Below, piece after piece: positions 59,903 through 64,000 of a stretch of 64,000 nt of DNA. Below the pieces are notes generated by a model, which was not told the DNA's origin, ran no database searches, and worked only from the letters and a program-made list of their open reading frames with translations. Position numbers and translations under genes: made by a program. Source of the stretch: Erythrobacter sp. (GTDB lineage Bacteria > Pseudomonadota > Alphaproteobacteria > Sphingomonadales > Sphingomonadaceae); contig NZ_CP136573.1 in NCBI RefSeq assembly GCF_035194505.1, positions 1,116,001-1,180,000 on the forward strand, given 5' to 3'. Within the stretch, counting starts at the first letter, position 1. Every line of letters starts with the position of its first letter.

Positions 59903-62634
59903 CAGAATTGGGTTCCTACGTTGAATGTGAACTGGCGCTCGTCGTCGCCGGGGACCTTGCGAATCGTCTGCGCGAAATCGATGCGGAACGGACCGAAAGG
60001 CGAATTCCAGTTGACCCCGATCCCGGCGGTGATGCGCGGGCTGGCGGAGTTGCCCAGGAAGGTTTCCTTGATCGCGCTGCCCGGACGAATCGAAGGCGTG
60101 TTGGCGGTGCCATCGGGCGCGAGCGGATTGGTGGTCGCGTCGAATACCGGCTGGCCGCCGATCAGCACCGGCTGGCCATTGGCATCGAGGCGGCGGGTCA
60201 GATAGATCAGGTTACCCTGCGCATCGCGCTGCTGGAGCCCGGTGGGGTTATCCTGCAGAATCGGCGTTTCCACGCCCCACAGTGCGCCGATATCGGCCCA
60301 GATCGAGGGGCGCAGGCCCAGCTCGCGCGCACCCGAACCCAGCGGAATTTCAAGCTCCGCGCGGCCGAGATAGTAATTGCGCCCGCCGATCGCGTCGTCG
60401 CGGGTCTGGCGGCGCTCGGTGATCAGCACCGGATTGCCGTTGGCGTCGAGCTGGTACTGCTGGGTCAGCACGCGCGGACCGACCCCGCGGATCGCAAAGC
60501 CGCGGAACTGCGGTTCGCCAAGGAAGAAGCGGTCTGTCAGCAGGACATCGTCCACGCCCGCGCCGGGACGCTCCTTGAGCGGGATGATCGTGCCGCCTTC
60601 CGCGAGGATCGAGAAGATGAAGCCCGAATTGCCGACGTTCCAGAACTGCTGCCCGCGACCGCGGAAGCGGACATAGCGCACATCCCCGCCAAGCCCGGCG
60701 AATTCCCCGCTCAGCGAGATGCTCTTACCAGCGGTCGGGCGGATGCGCGAGTTCAGGGAGTTGTAGTTGAGGCTGACCCCGAGGATCGAGCTCAAGCGGT
60801 TGCCCAGCGCATCGCACAGGAAGCGGCCGGCCAGCAGCGGATCGCACTCGCGCGTGCCGTTGCCGTCGAGATCGGAGAAGAACTGGTCTTCGTCCAGCGT
60901 CACCTGTTCGTAGTTGAGCGTGTAGCTGCCGATCAGCGACATATACTCGGTGATCGGCACGCCCGCACGCAGGCTGAAGCCGGTGGTGGCCTGCTTGAAG
61001 GTGGTGTTGCGATTGGTGTTGGTGAAGTTGAAGCTGTTGAAGTCGCGGCGGTAGATATCGATCCCGGCCGAGATATTGCGATCGAACATGTAGGGATCGC
61101 TGAAGCTCACCTGCGCCGAACGCGAGAACTGCGAATAGTTGACGCTGAGCCCGACCGTCTGCCCGCGCCCGCGGAAGTTGCGCTGACGGATCGAACCGGC
61201 GAGAATGAACTGCTCGATCGAAGAGAAACCGGCCGAGAACTGCAATTCGCCGGTCGGCCGTTCCTCGACGTTGGCTTCGAGCACGATGCGGTCGGGCGCG
61301 CTGCCTTCGGTCTGCTTGACCTCGAAGTTCTCCTGGAAGAACGCCAGCGAGTTGATGCGCGCATTGGTGCGCTGGATCGCGAGGCTGTTGAAGGCGTCGC
61401 CTTCCGCGATACGGAATTCGCGACGCACCACCTTGTCCTGGGTGAGCGTGTTGCCGTTGATGTCGACCCGCTCGACATAGACGCGCGGCGCCTCACGCAG
61501 AACGAAGGTGATGTTCATCGTGAGATCTTCGGGGTTGCTCTTGAAGCGCGGCTGGACGTCGGCAAAGGCATAGCCGAAGCGGCCGGCCAGCTCGGTCAGC
61601 TGCTCCACCGTGTCCTCGACCGACTTGGCGTTGTACCAGTCGCCGGTCTTCATCGGCAGCTGGGTGCTCATCACGTCGCTGTCGAAGTCGCGCAGCTGGC
61701 TGTCGACCTTCACTTCGCCGAACTTGTAGCGCTCGCCTTCCTCGACCACGTAGGTGATGATGAAGTCGCGCTGGTCCGGCGTGAGCTCGGCCACGGCGGA
61801 AACGACGCGGAAATCGGCGTAACCGTTGGTCAGGTAGAACTGGCGCAGCTTCTGCTGGTCAAAGGCCAGCCGGTCCGGGTCATAGCTGGTGTTGGAGCTG
61901 AAGAAGCTGGTGAGGCGCGCCTGCTTGGTCACCATCTCGCTGCGCAGATCGCCGTCCGAGAACTTCTCGTTGCCCAGAATGTTGATCTGGCGAACCTTGG
62001 ACTTGGGGCCCTCGTTGATCTCGAACACGATATCGACGCGGTTCTGCGGCAGCTGCACCATCTTCGGCTCGACCGTCGCGGCGAAACGGCCCTGACGCTT
62101 GTAGAGCTCGATGATGCGGGCAACGTCCGCGCGCACCTTGGAACGGGTGAAGATCTGGCGCGGCGAGAGCTTGATCTCGGGGAGGATCTTGTCCTCCTTC
62201 AGACGCTCGTTGCCTTCCAGCACGATGCGGTTGATCACCGGGTTTTCGGTCACCGTGATGATGACATTGCCGCTCTCGTTGCGGATCGAGAAGCTGGCGA
62301 ACAGCTCGGTCGCGCCGAGATCCTTCAGCGCCTCGTCAGCGGCAGAGGAGGTATATTCCTGGCCAACCCGCAGACGGATGTAGCTGAGGATCGTGGTCGG
62401 CTCGAGCCGTTCGGCCCCGACCACGCTGATGGTGCGGATGATGTTGCCCTGCGTGGCGGCGGCCGGCGCGGGCTGCGCGGCACCTTGCGCCTGCGCGAAA
62501 GCGACGCCCGGGATCCCTGCAAGGATCGAACCGCAGCACAGCATCACTGCCAGCTGTCCGGTCGGGGAAAGGACGCGGCGGTCTCCAGTCTGGCCATTGA
62601 CCGGACCGCGGCCCGTCTCGCTCATTGGGTTCAT
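59902..62634 (-). CDS. bamA: outer membrane assembly factor BamA
   Basis: 910 residues. Signal peptide near 30-48, five POTRA domains (about 65-430; RTISVVGAERLEPTTILSYI starts the first), and the 16-strand Omp85 barrel with its L6 motif region FFLGEPQFRGFAIRGVGPR and the C-terminal F (FNVGTQF). It inserts beta-barrel proteins. The 168-base gap to rseP holds no gene. Confidence 0.97.
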   Translation of the reverse strand: MNPMSETGRGPVNGQTGDRRVLSPTGQLAVMLCCGSILAGIPGVAFAQAQGAAQPAPAAATQGNIIRTISVVGAERLEPTTILSYIRLRVGQEYTSSAADEALKDLGATELFASFSIRNESGNVIITVTENPVINRIVLEGNERLKEDKILPEIKLSPRQIFTRSKVRADVARIIELYKRQGRFAATVEPKMVQLPQNRVDIVFEINEGPKSKVRQINILGNEKFSDGDLRSEMVTKQARLTSFFSSNTSYDPDRLAFDQQKLRQFYLTNGYADFRVVSAVAELTPDQRDFIITYVVEEGERYKFGEVKVDSQLRDFDSDVMSTQLPMKTGDWYNAKSVEDTVEQLTELAGRFGYAFADVQPRFKSNPEDLTMNITFVLREAPRVYVERVDINGNTLTQDKVVRREFRIAEGDAFNSLAIQRTNARINSLAFFQENFEVKQTEGSAPDRIVLEANVEERPTGELQFSAGFSSIEQFILAGSIRQRNFRGRGQTVGLSVNYSQFSRSAQVSFSDPYMFDRNISAGIDIYRRDFNSFNFTNTNRNTTFKQATTGFSLRAGVPITEYMSLIGSYTLNYEQVTLDEDQFFSDLDGNGTRECDPLLAGRFLCDALGNRLSSILGVSLNYNSLNSRIRPTAGKSISLSGEFAGLGGDVRYVRFRGRGQQFWNVGNSGFIFSILAEGGTIIPLKERPGAGVDDVLLTDRFFLGEPQFRGFAIRGVGPRVLTQQYQLDANGNPVLITERRQTRDDAIGGRNYYLGRAELEIPLGSGARELGLRPSIWADIGALWGVETPILQDNPTGLQQRDAQGNLIYLTRRLDANGQPVLIGGQPVFDATTNPLAPDGTANTPSIRPGSAIKETFLGNSASPRITAGIGVNWNSPFGPFRIDFAQTIRKVPGDDERQFTFNVGTQF

Positions 62635-62802
62635 GCAGCTAAAGTCCCGTCCAAACTGTGTGTGATCCGGCCCCGCACGGCCGGGCGCTCTGGGTCAAAG
62701 CCTCTGCCCCATGTGCCCTTAGCAATCAAGCCGCGAGGGCCAGCGGGGTGCGGCGTGCGGGCCGCTTTCCACGGCAAACCGCAGCTTCTTGCAGATATGC
62801 GG

Positions 62803-63924
62803 TCAAGAACCGAACAGCGGCAGCGAGAAGAGGTCATTCACCGTCACCACCACCATCAGCATCAGCACCAGCGCAATGCCGGTGCGATAGGCCCATTCGG
62901 TCGCCTGCGGCCCCACCGGCTTGCGGCGGATCGCCTCGGCCAGATAGAACATCAGGTGCCCGCCATCCAAAGCGGGGATTGGCAAGAAGTTGATGAATGC
63001 CAAATTAAGCGAAATCAGTGCGGCGAAGTTGATGAAGGCCCCGACCCCGAGGCTCATCTGCTCGCCCGAATATTTGGCGATCTTGAGCGGCCCGCCCAAC
63101 TCCTTGAAAGAGCGGTCCCCGACCACGATCTGCTTGATGCCGGTAACCATCATGCCCATCAGGTCCCAGCTCTGCTTCGCAGCGAGCGGCAGGGCTTCGA
63201 GAATGCCGACATCCTCGAACACATATTTCCCGCCCGCCGCCGCGACTCCGATCTGGCCAATGGCGCTTTCATTGCCGAAGCTGTCGGTCTGCACCACCCG
63301 CGCGGTGGTCAGCGGCACGTCGATCTGCTCGCCGGCGCGCTCCAGCGTGAACACCATGCGCTTGCCGGGATTGAGGCCCACGGCCGAGCGCAGCTGTTCG
63401 AAATCGGCAAGTTCGCGCCCGTCGATGGCGATGATCACGTCGCCCGCCTGCATCCCCGCCTTCTGGGCCACGCTGCCCTCGGCAAAGCTGCCGATGGTGC
63501 GCGAATCTTCCGCGCCCTCGATCACCGGCTTGCCGAGAATGGCGAAGAAGGCCGCGAAGATGAGAATTGCGACGAGCAGGTTGGTCACCGGCCCGGCGGC
63601 CACGATCAGCGCGCGCTTCCATAAGGCGGCGTGCTGGAAGCTGCCCTCCTCGCGCGGGGCATTGCGATCAGGCACGGATGCCGGGTTCATGTCGCCTGCA
63701 AACTGGACATAGCCGCCCAGCGGCAGCAGCGAGATCTTCCAGCGGGTTCCGAGCCTGTCGGTGAAGCCCGCGATCTCCTTGCCGAAACCGACCGAGAAAG
63801 CCTCCGCCCGCACCCCGAACAGCCGGCCGACGAGCAGGTGCCCGAGCTCGTGCAGCGTGACGAGCGGGCCGAGCAGCAGCAGGAAGCCCGCCACATACAT
63901 CCAGAAGGGGGGCGTCTCAAACAA
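62803..63924 (-). CDS. rseP: site-2 intramembrane protease RseP
   Basis: 373 residues from TTG at 63924, overlapping the dxr 3' end by eight bases. Zinc motif LVTLHELGHLLVGRLFGV, one PDZ domain near residues 115-200 (AGMQAGDVIIAIDGREL), and the LDG-type motif PIPALDGGHLMFYLAEAI. It cuts anti-sigma factors within the membrane. Confidence 0.95.
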   Translation of the reverse strand: MFETPPFWMYVAGFLLLLGPLVTLHELGHLLVGRLFGVRAEAFSVGFGKEIAGFTDRLGTRWKISLLPLGGYVQFAGDMNPASVPDRNAPREEGSFQHAALWKRALIVAAGPVTNLLVAILIFAAFFAILGKPVIEGAEDSRTIGSFAEGSVAQKAGMQAGDVIIAIDGRELADFEQLRSAVGLNPGKRMVFTLERAGEQIDVPLTTARVVQTDSFGNESAIGQIGVAAAGGKYVFEDVGILEALPLAAKQSWDLMGMMVTGIKQIVVGDRSFKELGGPLKIAKYSGEQMSLGVGAFINFAALISLNLAFINFLPIPALDGGHLMFYLAEAIRRKPVGPQATEWAYRTGIALVLMLMVVVTVNDLFSLPLFGS

Positions 63925-64000
63925 GGGCGTTGTTCTCCAGCAGGCTCAGCGCTTGCCGCCGCGCGGACCGATCGACTTCGAGCACTTCATCAAGGCTGGC
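63917..64000 (-). CDS. dxr: 1-deoxy-D-xylulose 5-phosphate reductoisomerase, C-terminal end (partial)
   Basis: 27 codons and a TGA are visible (SLDEVLEVDRSARRQALSLL, then ENNALV), and the gene runs off the window edge. The call rests mainly on the conserved dxr-rseP-bamA order and on the C-terminal helix pattern. Confidence 0.65.
   Translation of the reverse strand, partial: ASLDEVLEVDRSARRQALSLLENNALV

Noticed and set aside
59908..63624. Long open frame antisense to bamA and rseP (more than 1200 codons)
   Set aside because: High-GC shadow of real genes: it has no domains, and the minus-strand genes are unambiguous. The same holds for long antisense frames at 42240-44519 and 51709-53934.

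Overview
The window is GC-rich chromosomal DNA of an alphaproteobacterium, most likely a sphingomonad of the Erythrobacter/Porphyrobacter type. This is an inference from protein style, the dxr-rseP-bamA-skp-fabZ order, the Ccm system I genes, a zinc-free L31 and the CIO-type oxidase. Two perfect 16-bp parS sites (3513-3528 and 41603-41618) suggest that the segment lies in the origin-proximal part of the chromosome.

Layout. 1-6.4 kb: end of a VWA-domain protein, a membrane-anchored helix-hairpin-helix protein, a lone receiver domain, maiA-fahA (end of tyrosine/homogentisate breakdown), parS site 1, alanine dehydrogenase and a succinate-semialdehyde-type dehydrogenase. 6.4-10.7 kb: lactate 2-monooxygenase-like flavoenzyme, then the cydA-cydB-DUF2474-DCC operon for a cyanide-insensitive-type bd oxidase. 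10.8-13.4 kb: a sulfur operon (persulfide dioxygenase-like MBL protein, two YeeE/YedE half-transporters, TauE/SafE exporter). 13.6-17.3 kb: DEAD-box helicase, acyl-CoA dehydrogenase and the surviving 3' half of a DUF3500 gene.

17.3-26.2 kb is the accessory region. It holds three insertion sequences (IS3, IS5 and IS630 types). Between them are small, mostly envelope-type genes, all on the minus strand: lipocalin, a DUF1311 lipoprotein, a YbjQ-like protein, a DUF4156-like secreted protein, a broken lipoprotein gene and the stump of another lipoprotein gene. A dispersed noncoding repeat with a conserved hairpin lies near the 3' end of most of these units. The lipocalin gene is bracketed by perfect 45-bp direct copies of it. 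The layout is cassette-like, and the region ends at the 3' side of a tRNA-Met gene.

26.3-64 kb is housekeeping: 2'-5' RNA ligase-like protein, mltG-fabF-acpP, a histone-deacetylase-family amidohydrolase, aspS, rnd-oxyR, a TonB-C-like secreted protein, an SRPBCC membrane protein, pgsA, an LplT-like MFS protein, a ThDP enzyme, parS site 2, an EVE-domain protein, a GGDEF-EAL protein, dapF-mtaB-ftsY-yciB, a VOC lipoprotein, kup, the ccmCDEFGH-TPR operon, a leucine-dehydrogenase-type enzyme, tRNA-His, a prolyl-4-hydroxylase-like dioxygenase, a DksA/TraR zinc-finger protein, a 37-bp perfect inverted repeat, rpmE, a DUF6624-like protein and the envelope block fabZ-skp-bamA-rseP-dxr.

Many genes overlap by 1-4 bases within operons (cyd, sulfur, ccm, dapF-mtaB-ftsY-yciB, kup-VOC), so translational coupling is common. 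Four genes were too short for routine detection or broken and were found by reading: DUF2474, ccmD, the lipoprotein pseudogene at 22706-23052 and the lipoprotein stump at 19007-19067.
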